A stretch of DNA of 64,000 nucleotides. Source: Vibrio artabrorum (GTDB taxonomy: Bacteria; Pseudomonadota; Gammaproteobacteria; Enterobacterales; Vibrionaceae). Below the pieces are notes generated by a model that worked only from the letters and a program-made list of their open reading frames with translations, was not told where the DNA came from and made no database searches. The position numbers were made by a program, and so were the translations under genes. The DNA lies in NCBI RefSeq assembly GCF_024347295.1, contig NZ_AP025458.1, positions 2,852,001 through 2,916,000 of the forward strand. The letters run 5' to 3'. This document shows, piece after piece, positions 52,879-61,470 of the stretch; within the stretch, counting starts at the first letter, position 1, and the number at the start of each line of letters is the position of its first letter.

Positions 52879-53832
52879 TTAATCACTAAGATTAAAGACT
52901 CTGTACAACGAGTAGCGATCTCTTTGTTTTGCAGTAATTTTAGGGTTGAAGTAAAACACCGTATCGTCGCTTAATCGCTTGATATACGGGTTAATCGATA
53001 TGCGCTGCTGATTATACCAGCCTGTAAAATAAGAAAGATTTTCCTTTCTCCAGAGGTCTTTGTGCCCATTCATTTTTACAGCTGGTACATAAAGGAATTG
53101 CTCAACCCCAGCAACGTTAGCAAATTTTATCTGCTCTATTGGAAAACCAATCGGCAAGTAAGTCTTAGCAGCCATATAATCGCCACCTTGCGGCACTAGC
53201 GGGATATAACCATTATTGTCGCGGATAAGCATAGGAATTCTGGCTGTGAGTGAGTAGCAAGGCGAATAGACAGCAGTACAACTCTCATCTGAAGTACTGG
53301 TCACTTTAATTCTGTCCAAGAAATAAAAACCTTCTGAGCCCACTTTTTGATATTCTTCCTTCGCTTCACTTCCCATTGCCATTTTTATGGTATCTACAGC
53401 AATTCGGTTAACGTATTGTGCCTGAGTATCCAAGTCTTTATTGTTATCCACTTGAATAATTGTGTAGAGATATTGTTCGCCTAAAAGGGAATCATAGCCA
53501 GATCGCGAACCTTGTTGAGCTAGTAATCCCATCACCGCATCAAATGAGGTGATACTTCCTAATCCAGCGGCGACAACTGTAGCCACAGAAGAAGTATTAG
53601 CCAGTTCTTTGTGTGAATTTGTATCGTAATAAAACTTGTCTAAGTTGTTGGCATTACGTCCAGGTTCTATCCATCTTAGTGGATAGTAGAACCGTGTAGC
53701 TTCGGAAAATTCTTCCACATTGAGCGCATAGTCATCCGCATATTTACCCTGAGATTCAATGGACTCATTGGGAGTGCTTGCGCATCCAGATATCGCTAAA
53801 GTGAGAGCTGAAATCATGACGTTTTTTTTCAT
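52879..53832 (-). CDS. Putative lipoprotein
   Basis: 317 aa from the ATG at 53832 (MKKNVMISALTLAISGC, lipidated Cys17). An alternative ATG at 53862 has a better GGAAAT ribosome site and would add 10 residues before the same signal peptide. A hydrophobic stretch at about 77-95 (TSSVATVVAAGLGSITSFDAVMG) is seen. The rest is a soluble domain with FYYPLRWIEPG and YFTGWYNQQRISINPYIKRL. Family not recognised; located in the periplasm if the lipobox is right. Confidence 0.6.
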   Translation of the reverse strand: MKKNVMISALTLAISGCASTPNESIESQGKYADDYALNVEEFSEATRFYYPLRWIEPGRNANNLDKFYYDTNSHKELANTSSVATVVAAGLGSITSFDAVMGLLAQQGSRSGYDSLLGEQYLYTIIQVDNNKDLDTQAQYVNRIAVDTIKMAMGSEAKEEYQKVGSEGFYFLDRIKVTSTSDESCTAVYSPCYSLTARIPMLIRDNNGYIPLVPQGGDYMAAKTYLPIGFPIEQIKFANVAGVEQFLYVPAVKMNGHKDLWRKENLSYFTGWYNQQRISINPYIKRLSDDTVFYFNPKITAKQRDRYSLYRVFNLSD

Positions 53833-53965
53833 AGCACTATTTTTTGATGAGTTACCTAACATTAGATTTCCTATATTTATCAATAAGTAAACTTTTTGGC
53901 GAATGGCGTTTTGAGAAGCTTGATACCGAATGAATGAAGTCAGACCAACCCCACAACTTTCATTT

Positions 53966-54265
53966 TTAAATGAACTGAATTGCAACTATCATGACTATAA
54001 AAATTGCAGACAGTTTTATCGCAAAGACTATAGGCACCCTCTTATAGGTTTGATAAATTACCTCATAAAGTTCGTCCTGCTCTCTCTGCATGCTCTTTTC
54101 TTGAGACAATAAGACGCCATCACGTACCTTTTGAGCAATTCCTGGTTTCCACTGTTCGTACAGCTTTAGTCTTTCTGGAGAAGGAAATTCATCAACGTAA
54201 TTTCTGCCCCTGATAGAAGCGAGAATCTGCTCTACGGTTCCGCTCTTTCTTAAAAACACCCTCAT
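53966..54265 (-). CDS. Small C-terminal tail-anchored protein
   Basis: 99 aa. Soluble basic/acidic part with SIRGRNYVDEFPSPERLKLYEQW (helical), then a C-terminal hydrophobic helix (about 78-99, VPIVFAIKLSAIFIVMIVAIQFI) as a tail anchor. The ATG overlaps the stop of the upstream 174-aa gene (ATGA), so translation is coupled and the pair probably works together. Function unknown. Confidence 0.65.
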   Translation of the reverse strand: MRVFLRKSGTVEQILASIRGRNYVDEFPSPERLKLYEQWKPGIAQKVRDGVLLSQEKSMQREQDELYEVIYQTYKRVPIVFAIKLSAIFIVMIVAIQFI

Positions 54266-54786
54266 TTGTCCCGTAAAATGTTATCAGTCAAATTTGGCAT
54301 ATTGGTCGCTTTTAACCTTAGAATCTGGGCGAGTAATTCACTCGTTACTCCTTTTCCAAATTCTGAACGTAAGTGACGTTCCGGATAGGGTTGTAATAGT
54401 TCTTCAGATCCAATTTCGCCGCAGGCGTACCATTGGGCATTCAATCCATGTGCGTGGGCTATCATCCGACGCACAGGGTCGTTGTCGTCCATTTGCATCC
54501 TGAAGGGTAATTCTGTATCAGGCGCTAATTCATCAGCGGAAAACACACCATGTTCAATAAGGTATGAACGATCATAAAAAATCCCTAACGGGTAAAGTAG
54601 TAGCCCCGATTCTGACGCTGCATTTTTTAGCTTTGCGATAGCTTGAAAATCCGGTTCCACCATTTCTAACAGTGTCTTTGTGCGAGTATGGAACCATTCT
54701 TTATACTTAGTGTGCACACTTGCATTACGTTGAAAATACTCATTCGAATAAAGCAAACTAAGCGTATCAAAATATAAAACCTTCAC
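54262..54786 (-). CDS. Uncharacterised 174-aa protein
   Basis: Starts at GTG 54786 (MKVLYFDTLSLLYSNEY), preceded by AGGTGG; a GTG three codons earlier is less likely. KVLYFDTLSLL at the very N-terminus recalls the first motif of HAD-fold proteins, but the usual DxD acid pair is not there and no second motif was found. Another notable stretch is LPFRMQMDDNDPVRRMIAHAHG. Packed between the 101-aa gene (20 bp upstream) and the tail-anchored protein (ATGA overlap). Function unknown. Confidence 0.6.
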   Translation of the reverse strand: MKVLYFDTLSLLYSNEYFQRNASVHTKYKEWFHTRTKTLLEMVEPDFQAIAKLKNAASESGLLLYPLGIFYDRSYLIEHGVFSADELAPDTELPFRMQMDDNDPVRRMIAHAHGLNAQWYACGEIGSEELLQPYPERHLRSEFGKGVTSELLAQILRLKATNMPNLTDNILRDK

Positions 54787-54805
54787 TGAAACCACCTAGT
54801 TCGTA

Positions 54806-55111
54806 TTAGGCATAGTTAAAATGGTGCTTCATGAAAAAGTCCAGATGACATCCTCTTTCTAACGCTCTTTCCTCAATTTGCTTCCATAAGAGTGGTAAAT
54901 AGGCTTTCAGATCTTCCGCTTCCGATTGATGATATTCATCCTCACAGTCCCCTGCAGCAGCTTTTAGCCACTCTGAAGGTGTTAAAATAGTGAGCCCAAG
55001 ATGAAAATATTCTGGAATGGCTGCCCGTATTGATTCTTCGCTACCGCTAGCAACATACATTGTGAGGCCTTCACCTGTTGCGTAATAATGGCTAACACCG
55101 ATGTAGAACAT
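54806..55111 (-). CDS. Uncharacterised 101-aa protein
   Basis: ATG at 55111 (MFYIGVSHYYATGEGLTMYV). A mixed alpha/beta small protein with acidic helices (AAGDCEDEYHQSEAEDL) and a C-terminal HLDFFMKHHFNYA. No known motif. Lies 44 bp after the helicase stop and 20 bp before the 174-aa gene, so it looks like part of one operon. Confidence 0.6.
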   Translation of the reverse strand: MFYIGVSHYYATGEGLTMYVASGSEESIRAAIPEYFHLGLTILTPSEWLKAAAGDCEDEYHQSEAEDLKAYLPLLWKQIEERALERGCHLDFFMKHHFNYA

Positions 55112-55154
55112 ATCAATACCTCGCTAACATATTGTCTAATATTAAAAATATTTA

Positions 55155-56537
55155 TTACTGAAATGCAGCAATTACACGCTCTCTGAAATTTCCTAAGTTC
55201 AATTGACCAGAAGAAGCTGAGTATGCAGTTATGATTGACGGTTTTTCCAAACGTTCTTTATCCCAACTAAGCTGTGTCTTCCCAATATCAGTTTTTTTCT
55301 TTTGTTGATCAGAGAAATAGGCTCGATCTAACGAAACAGAAGCTTGAGGTCTATCTTGCCAATTATCTGGTTTGATAAATAAGCATGAGTCCGGAATATC
55401 TTGCTCGATCTGCTCAGCAAAACTCACTAGGCTTTCTTCAGCAAAAGTGTACAACCAAGCTTGCTGATTCGAGGATTCATGCGTTCGCAAAATTCGTCCT
55501 AAAACTTGCCTGAAATAAAGTTCTGTCTTCACAAAACTTAAATGGCAACAGACTTGTAGACGTGGGATATCGGTTCCCTCACTAATCATTCCGACGCTGA
55601 TAATCCACTGAGTCGTTCCGTTTCGATACCCATTGATTTTTTCTAGTGGATTTTCATGATAGTAAGTGACTATCTCTGTACTTTGCTCATATGTCTCAGT
55701 CAAAACTTTCTGAATTTCGATTGCATGTCCTACTGATGAAGCAACAACCAAACCACCGGCATTAGGGTTATCCATACGTATATCTGCTAGCTTTTTGCAA
55801 CCAAGGCCAAGTACATAAGTCATTGCATCAATATTTTGCAAAATGCTTTGATACGGAGTTGCTGATTGCTTTAAAAGGTCAGGAATTGACGAAAATGACT
55901 TTGATTGTCCACTTTCTGAAATAGATAAGCGATCATTATCAATTAGTACAATTTTAGGTGAGCGACAGACCTTATCGATAATTGCTTGCTTTAAACCGTA
56001 TTGATAATCACAGTGGATACGACCTTCTGCGTCAGAATACTGTGCTAACGTAATTGGCAATAAATCTGAGCGCCAAGGAGTGCCAGATAGGGATAATGTA
56101 AACGCAGCAATCCCTTGAATTTGTCTCAAAATTTGCTCACCCCATACATTGGCATTTTCAATTTCATCACCTGAACAATGGTGAATCTCATCAAATACAA
56201 CCAATACGCGGTGCTTTTTAATTGTTTCCCAAAAGCTATCTCTAAGGTATTTCATACTCTGATATGTAAACGATGCACCTATTGAACCAAGTCCACCGGA
56301 AAAAGAGCATCCCAATCGCCATGAAAAGGTATTTTTGATACCATCAGCAATCGTTAATGATGGCGAAAAACAGAGGACCAGGTCAATTTTGTCTAAGTCA
56401 TACAGCCTTTTGGCAATTTCGGCAGCGGCCACCGTTTTTCCAGCCCCTGGAGTCGCCTGAACCTGAAAATGTGAATGTCCAGCTAGATACTTTTCTAAAG
56501 CCGATCCAACACACTCCTCTTGCCATAGTCTTAACAT
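55155..56537 (-). CDS. Compact DEAH-box superfamily 2 helicase
   Basis: 460 aa from the ATG at 56537 (MLRLWQEECVGSAL), with GGGGAAGT directly upstream; a TTG five codons earlier is weaker. Opens with a Q-like LRLWQ; Walker A ATPGAGKT (28-35), DEIHH (116-120), SGTPWR motif III (151-156), SEGTDIPRLQ motif V (319-328), QVLGRILR motif VI (344-351). A minimal two-RecA-domain helicase like those in phage and defence loci. It overlaps the wHTH gene by 7 bp. Confidence 0.87.
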   Translation of the reverse strand: MLRLWQEECVGSALEKYLAGHSHFQVQATPGAGKTVAAAEIAKRLYDLDKIDLVLCFSPSLTIADGIKNTFSWRLGCSFSGGLGSIGASFTYQSMKYLRDSFWETIKKHRVLVVFDEIHHCSGDEIENANVWGEQILRQIQGIAAFTLSLSGTPWRSDLLPITLAQYSDAEGRIHCDYQYGLKQAIIDKVCRSPKIVLIDNDRLSISESGQSKSFSSIPDLLKQSATPYQSILQNIDAMTYVLGLGCKKLADIRMDNPNAGGLVVASSVGHAIEIQKVLTETYEQSTEIVTYYHENPLEKINGYRNGTTQWIISVGMISEGTDIPRLQVCCHLSFVKTELYFRQVLGRILRTHESSNQQAWLYTFAEESLVSFAEQIEQDIPDSCLFIKPDNWQDRPQASVSLDRAYFSDQQKKKTDIGKTQLSWDKERLEKPSIITAYSASSGQLNLGNFRERVIAAFQ

Positions 56538-57073
56538 TTTACTTCCCCACAATTACTAAGCTTTAGGGCGTGATTAAGAACATTTATTTTGGCTAGATAT
56601 CTAACAGAGCGTTCTCTAGTTTCTTCGGATAGTTTTAACAATGATGATTTCTGTAAAGGTAACCTTTCAGATAATAGTTGAAATTCTTCGATCTCAGCTA
56701 AAGCTATCGCAAGTTCAGCTTCATACTTTCGTCGTTCCAAAGTCAGCTCATCAAGGGTAAGTGCTTCATCCGAATTTTTTACGACTGTTTTTAGCTTTTG
56801 TTGCTTACGCTTTTTCGGTTTGAATACAGTTTCTTTAAACTGCTCTGATTTGTGGTATGTCCTTGTCCGCCCTTGGCCATTAGTCCAAAGTAGCCCTTTC
56901 TTTTCTAAAGGCAATAACTGACGATAAAGAAATTTACGCGCTTCCGTTATATCCTCAAATTCTCCCGTAATCGTTAGTAGTTCGTCCCTTAAGGCAGGAA
57001 CCGTTAATCCATCAAGTCCTTTCTCGATGAATAAGGTAAAAATATATTCATTAATCGCTGTTTTCTTCGTCAT
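56531..57073 (-). CDS. Winged-helix and coiled-coil protein, helicase partner
   Basis: 180 aa. The N-terminal 60 residues form a winged-helix-like fold (GLDGLTVPALRDELLTITGEFE...LLPLEKKGLLW). Then a basic linker KPKKRKQQK, and a long coiled coil (about 100-160) of Glu/Leu/Lys heptads (LDELTLERRKYEAELAIALAEIEEFQLLSERL). It is the first gene of the minus-strand unit and overlaps the helicase. No known family recognised. Confidence 0.7.
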   Translation of the reverse strand: MTKKTAINEYIFTLFIEKGLDGLTVPALRDELLTITGEFEDITEARKFLYRQLLPLEKKGLLWTNGQGRTRTYHKSEQFKETVFKPKKRKQQKLKTVVKNSDEALTLDELTLERRKYEAELAIALAEIEEFQLLSERLPLQKSSLLKLSEETRERSVRYLAKINVLNHALKLSNCGEVKC

Positions 57074-57097
57074 AAGAGCTCAACTACGAACCAAAAT

Positions 57098-57128
57098 GCG
57101 GATTATAGTCCGTGGCTATAAAATCCGC
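57098..57128. promoter_or_regulatory. Palindromic operator between Xre and helicase unit
   Basis: Inner arms TTATAG and CTATAA (6 bp, perfect) around TCCGTGG, with outer arms GCGGA and TCCGC. The layout resembles the controller (C-protein) boxes of restriction-modification systems. It lies 25 bp upstream of the wHTH start and 37 bp before the xre start, so it can regulate both divergent genes (inference). Confidence 0.6.
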
Positions 57129-57165
57129 AATGAAGGATATTCTTTCATTTTGAGTACCATTAAAA

Positions 57166-57372
57166 ATGAAAGACTTAGCGAAACGGTTTGGGGATAACTT
57201 ACGTAGAGAGCGTAAGCTTAAAGGTATATCTCAGGATAAATTGGCTATTTCAGCAGACATCGACCGAAGCTATGTCGGTCGAATCGAAAGAGGAGAGGTC
57301 AACATCACTCTAGAAAAAGCGTACCAGTTGGCAAGTATACTTGGTTGCGATGTGCGTGATTTGCTGCCATAA
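57166..57372 (+). CDS. Xre/Cro-type HTH regulator (C-protein-like)
   Basis: 68 aa, essentially a single HTH_3 domain: ISQDKLAISADIDRSYVGRIERGEVNITL (helix-turn-helix at about 20-48). Length and position match restriction-modification controllers (C proteins) and phage-type Cro repressors. Divergent from the wHTH-helicase unit across the palindromic operator at 57098-57128. It likely autoregulates and times expression of the unit (inference). Confidence 0.85.
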   Translation: MKDLAKRFGDNLRRERKLKGISQDKLAISADIDRSYVGRIERGEVNITLEKAYQLASILGCDVRDLLP

Positions 57373-58096
57373 GGGAAACCCTAACTATAAAATTTATAAA
57401 CACCTATGGAAGTAAAATATTATTGGAGAAATCGAGAGATAAGGTTTTGCAAAACTACTGTCAGAGGACAATAAAATTTGATCGGAAACGTGCTTTTTCA
57501 AGCGATTCGTAGGCTATAAAAAACTAAAGTTTGATCATTTTTAAGGTACATTGCTACCCGAAACACGATGGAAATGACAATAAAGTCTGATCTATCCTCT
57601 AGCAAGGTTTTGGACAAAAGCATGTTAGAGTAATCACTTAAATTAGGTAAATGCGGATAACTTCATGTATGGGAAAGTCGCTTAATGCAGTATCCAGTTT
57701 TGCAGGCGCATATCATCTTGCTTTATAGCAAAAACTTCTGTACTAAAACATGACGTTATACTGACCAAAATATTCCATTCTTGTTTAGTGTGAGCCAGCC
57801 GCATACACAACCTGCTCCTCAGTGCGCGACCTATCTGGCAAAGAATACAGCCAACCCCCTGCTGTTTAGCACTGTAATTTGTAAGAGGTTGGCATATTTG
57901 GTGCGTTGGTGAAACGTTCTGGATCCGCTAGCTAAAGTAACTCGCGTTTTTTACTATACGGTGCGCACGACCAGGCTTTACAATTCCACAATCAAATTTT
58001 CTCACAGGCAGTCGCAGTTCAGACATTCAGTGCCGAATTTGGTAAAGCGACTCCCTCCGTTTTCTCCAACAAATGATCCGTATGACACGATGAACG
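57373..58096. other. Gene-free 724-bp spacer with repeated motif
   Basis: No credible gene. Three related 16-bp motifs of the form ACAATAAARTYTGATC occur at 57468-57483, 57521-57536 and 57577-57592, about 53-56 bp apart. An inverted repeat GCCAACC...GGTTGGC (57850-57856 / 57887-57893) lies further right. The base composition seems to shift to higher G+C near 57.8 kb, at the start of the WYL-SMC block. I see no tRNA, att site or IS. Confidence 0.45.
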
Positions 58097-59008
58097 CTAA
58101 GCGTTTTCCATTTGCTCGATGGTCGCTAAGTTCGCCAGCTTAAACTTATAAAACCGCCGTATGCCTTTTTGGTTATCCTCATCTATCTGAGCCTGCGATC
58201 GAGCATCGATGTACCACTTTTTCTCAAGGATCCACCGAAACGCCGCGCGCTCAGTAACGTAAAGTTCCTCTTTGCCTTCGTCAATCCCAAAATCCGTGAT
58301 TACCCGCATGCGCTGAGTTTGAGATAAACTCTCATGCAGGGTCAGTACGAGAGGGAGCCTAAGGTTCCACAGCGTATCTTGAGATAGAACCTCCCCGCTT
58401 TTTTGTTTGGCTTCATTGGACTCTAATTCTTCCTTGACGGCTCGCACTCGCGCAAAATGAAAGTTCTTAAATGCCGGCTTTGAACTTTCTGATCGATCAA
58501 AGGCGCGAAACAACCAGCTAGTCCCATCGTGCATAATCGCCAAAGGGACTAAGATTCGCGTGTCATGGTTATCACTATTTTCGGAAAGGTAGTTGCACGA
58601 AATGGCATAGTGCCCCGATATGGCTCGGGTGATCTTGGCCACATTCTCCAGATTAAGTTGATTAGGAATTCTCCCGATCAGCTCAGACGTCACATCGGAC
58701 TCGACAGGACGAGAGTATCGGTTAAACCCATTCGCTAACATTCCTAGAGCCTCATCAGGGTCAAAGGCGCACAGAGGCACAAATGTCTCTCTAAGAATGG
58801 TGTTGGTTTTTTGTGTTTTGTTGTTGGGCCTTATTGTCGCGTACTGCGTCAACACTCGTGATGCCGCCGCCTCAGCGATCCCAAACACCGCGTTTAAGTC
58901 GGCTCGACTTACTCGACCGGTAAAGAACAACTTGAAATCAATATACTCAAGGCGTGGGGTTATCTGCGAGCTCACATCCCCATCCTTACCTACAGCATGT
59001 AACGTCAT
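58097..59008 (-). CDS. WYL-domain transcriptional regulator, BrxR/CapW-like
   Basis: 303 aa. The N-terminal winged-helix (about 20-60, LEYIDFKLFFTGRVSRADLN...AAASRVLTQY) is followed by a WYL domain (about 125-195) with VPLAIMHDGTSWLFRAFDRS and FKNFHFARVR. A C-terminal extension follows. The layout is the one of BrxR/CapW repressors found next to BREX, CBASS and other defence systems. Divergent from the SMC-like operon, with a palindrome in between, so it probably represses that operon until a signal is bound (inference). Confidence 0.82.
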   Translation of the reverse strand: MTLHAVGKDGDVSSQITPRLEYIDFKLFFTGRVSRADLNAVFGIAEAAASRVLTQYATIRPNNKTQKTNTILRETFVPLCAFDPDEALGMLANGFNRYSRPVESDVTSELIGRIPNQLNLENVAKITRAISGHYAISCNYLSENSDNHDTRILVPLAIMHDGTSWLFRAFDRSESSKPAFKNFHFARVRAVKEELESNEAKQKSGEVLSQDTLWNLRLPLVLTLHESLSQTQRMRVITDFGIDEGKEELYVTERAAFRWILEKKWYIDARSQAQIDEDNQKGIRRFYKFKLANLATIEQMENA

Positions 59009-59104
59009 AACTCATCTCTAACCACTTATTCATTGCTTAGACTACCAGAACTATACACCATGAGTCGCTTTAAAACGAATAAAATACTAAAATTACATTT
59101 TTAA

Positions 59105-59155
59105 TATATCATTTTGATATAATGACTTGACCAATTCCATATGCAGATCTACACT
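59105..59155 (+). promoter_or_regulatory. Promoter and palindromic operator of the SMC-like operon
   Basis: A perfect 7-bp inverted repeat TATATCA-TTT-TGATATA (59105-59121) is followed by -35 TTGACC (59127-59132), a 17-bp spacer and -10 TACACT (59150-59155), about 97 bp before the mksF-like start. The repeat abuts the -35 box and is a good candidate site for the divergent WYL regulator. Confidence 0.5.
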
Positions 59156-59251
59156 TAATGCAAATAAGTGCGCATAAAATGTCTCGAATACATCACCTTA
59201 GAATGCGCTTTAGCTCACACCGTGCAAATTACTTCAGAGTAGAAATAGACC

Positions 59252-60694
59252 ATGACACAAAGCCAGACACTCTACGAGGGTGCGCAAACCATCGGTGACG
59301 CATTCTCGGAGACAAACGCTAGGGAAGCCGATAATGCGCCATCTTCTCTTAACCAATTACTAAATAACTTATTGGTTTCTGGTGCTCGGCTTGATATTGA
59401 TCCGGATCAGTATCTGTACTTGGCCGCCATGCACGCTTGGGAAAGGGACATCGATGATAGCCTCAACCTCGTACAACAAAGCTTTGATGAAGAGACTGTG
59501 CAAGCGGTCGTGCGCTATGTCGATGCCTATGCTGGACGCAACGAAGGCCACACTGAGTCTAGGGTCAGCAACTTTTTAAAATGGGGCGTCGAACAACGTA
59601 TCATGACGTTTGCAGGGACATCAATACGCGATGACAACCCGCAATATCGCCTCACCCAGTTGGCGCAAGATCTGCTAAAACCGTACTTTAAAAATGATAA
59701 CTTCGATCAACAAGAGAGCCTCAGTCAACGATATAAACGCATTGAGGTGCTACTCAGTGAAGTCAATACCATAGACACCGAAGAGCCCGAAGCTTGGTAT
59801 GAGGCGGTGCACTCGTACCTGCCCACCCTCCAGGATTTGCTTGGCGGGATTTCTAAGAACCAAGAATTACTCATCGCTCAGTTCTCTAACGAGCAGCAAA
59901 TCATCAAACAGCAGATCAATACCTCCATTGTTGATGACATGTCTGCACTCTTGAATGTCGCCGATGAACTGATGCACCAAATCAATGATTTGAAAACCAT
60001 AATCTTTACGGGTGTGGATCAGGTAATAATGAACCTCGCCACGCTACAGCAAACCGCAGTGCTTCGCTCTGCGCCCATTCGATTAAGAAATAGCCTCGAA
60101 GAGATCGAGGTATTTTTAGAGCGCACATCCGAATTTGCCAACATGTCACTGATTGACCTTATCGCATTTCTCGATAGGGTAATGCAAGGTATCCGGCTGC
60201 GCCTCACCATCGATCCGAATGCGAACCTCGCGCACCTTATTGATTCTGCCATTGAGTCTACCAAAGGCCACTCTTGGGCCTTGGCACTGCCGTATCAAGA
60301 GCCATGCCTTCTCATGCGTGAGTGGTCACCACCCCCACCGCCGGTCGATGAAAGTCTGCCAGTACTGGAAATGGAAAAAGAGCGGGTAGTGAGACAAAAC
60401 CCAACACACTTGTTGGTTGATTTGGCCAACCAAATTGCCGATCAAGCTCTGAATAAACATCACCGAGTAGATCTCGCCGACCTTCTCAGCCGGATCTTAA
60501 AACCCCAAGACAATGGCTTTGACGAAACGGATCGCCATCGATTGGCCGTGCTGACTCTTAAAGCCATCACCACAATTGCACCGATGCCAAGCGAACTGAT
60601 CCACCCAGGTTGGGTGCCTATCGATGAAGGCAACCACATTTTTATTGAAAATCTATGGGTTCAAGGCCGATCCCCATCGGAGAGCGACACATGA
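59252..60694 (+). CDS. MukF/MksF-like kleisin (JetA-type) subunit
   Basis: 480 aa. N-terminal winged-helix region (about 30-180), a long helical middle (about 190-330) with LADELMHQINDLKTI-type coiled coil, a proline spacer WSPPPPPVDE (about 365) and a C-terminal winged-helix-like part. The layout matches MukF/MksF kleisins, which link the SMC heads. It is the first gene of a three-gene operon (F, E, B) with ATGA coupling to the next gene. It is a paralogue type, not the housekeeping mukF, which in vibrios lies elsewhere (established knowledge). Confidence 0.75.
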   Translation: MTQSQTLYEGAQTIGDAFSETNAREADNAPSSLNQLLNNLLVSGARLDIDPDQYLYLAAMHAWERDIDDSLNLVQQSFDEETVQAVVRYVDAYAGRNEGHTESRVSNFLKWGVEQRIMTFAGTSIRDDNPQYRLTQLAQDLLKPYFKNDNFDQQESLSQRYKRIEVLLSEVNTIDTEEPEAWYEAVHSYLPTLQDLLGGISKNQELLIAQFSNEQQIIKQQINTSIVDDMSALLNVADELMHQINDLKTIIFTGVDQVIMNLATLQQTAVLRSAPIRLRNSLEEIEVFLERTSEFANMSLIDLIAFLDRVMQGIRLRLTIDPNANLAHLIDSAIESTKGHSWALALPYQEPCLLMREWSPPPPPVDESLPVLEMEKERVVRQNPTHLLVDLANQIADQALNKHHRVDLADLLSRILKPQDNGFDETDRHRLAVLTLKAITTIAPMPSELIHPGWVPIDEGNHIFIENLWVQGRSPSESDT

Positions 60695-61470
60695 ATGAAG
60701 AAACCAAAACGTACGAATCGATCCTCGATGTCATGGCAGACCCCTTATTTTCACAGGTAGACACCATGCTGCGTGCAGGCATTAATATCGTCCCAGAAGA
60801 CGACACACTCCACAGCTTTGTTAACGCGGCTTACGAGCCATTGAAAGCGTATTTGTCAAGCGTCTACATCACACTGCGCTGCTCACCTGAACAGGTCTAT
60901 TACAGTCACATGCAGCGCCGAACTGGCGTGCCTCACCGCACCATGAGTGAGCTGTCCATGGTCGTTGGCCTTACCATGGTGTCGATGCAGTTGGATTTAC
61001 GTCAATCGCTTGAAAGCTCAGACTGGGTCGCTGTCGATCATTTGATTGACCGGCTAATAGAAAAGCTGCCAGAAGAGCGAATTAAAGATCTCTTTGGTAG
61101 CCGTCGGTCTAGCACCGTCAGCACCCAATTTGACCAAGTCAAAATTCGGGATGAGGTGATGAAATGCATTCGAGACCTCAATCGTAAAAGCTTCATCCGT
61201 ATGGACACCGCCACAAATCAGTACATGCCCACTGCCGCCATCTATCGCTTTATCGACCCGCTAAGAGGCATTGTCACCGCCGACGAGATCCCCAACAAAC
61301 TGATTGAACTGAGCAGAGCTGGGTATTTGGTGTCGAGCACAGCACAAGCCGACACCGAGGATGATCTTACGATTGAGCGTCCGCACTGGACTAGCCGCGT
61401 GGAAGACGATTCGCCCGATAACCTAGACCTTTTTGATTTAGACAACAACGAGGACGATACCGATGAGTAA
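60691..61470 (+). CDS. MukE/MksE-like (JetB-type) subunit
   Basis: 259 aa from the ATG at 60691, in ATGA overlap with the kleisin stop and with GGAGAGC upstream; a 12-residue extension was rejected. Helical protein with TNQYMPTAAIYRFIDPLRG and an acidic C-terminal tail (LDLFDLDNNEDDTDE). It binds the kleisin in MukBEF-type complexes. Its stop overlaps the SMC start (ATGAGTAA), so the three proteins are made in step. Confidence 0.72.
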   Translation: MNEETKTYESILDVMADPLFSQVDTMLRAGINIVPEDDTLHSFVNAAYEPLKAYLSSVYITLRCSPEQVYYSHMQRRTGVPHRTMSELSMVVGLTMVSMQLDLRQSLESSDWVAVDHLIDRLIEKLPEERIKDLFGSRRSSTVSTQFDQVKIRDEVMKCIRDLNRKSFIRMDTATNQYMPTAAIYRFIDPLRGIVTADEIPNKLIELSRAGYLVSSTAQADTEDDLTIERPHWTSRVEDDSPDNLDLFDLDNNEDDTDE

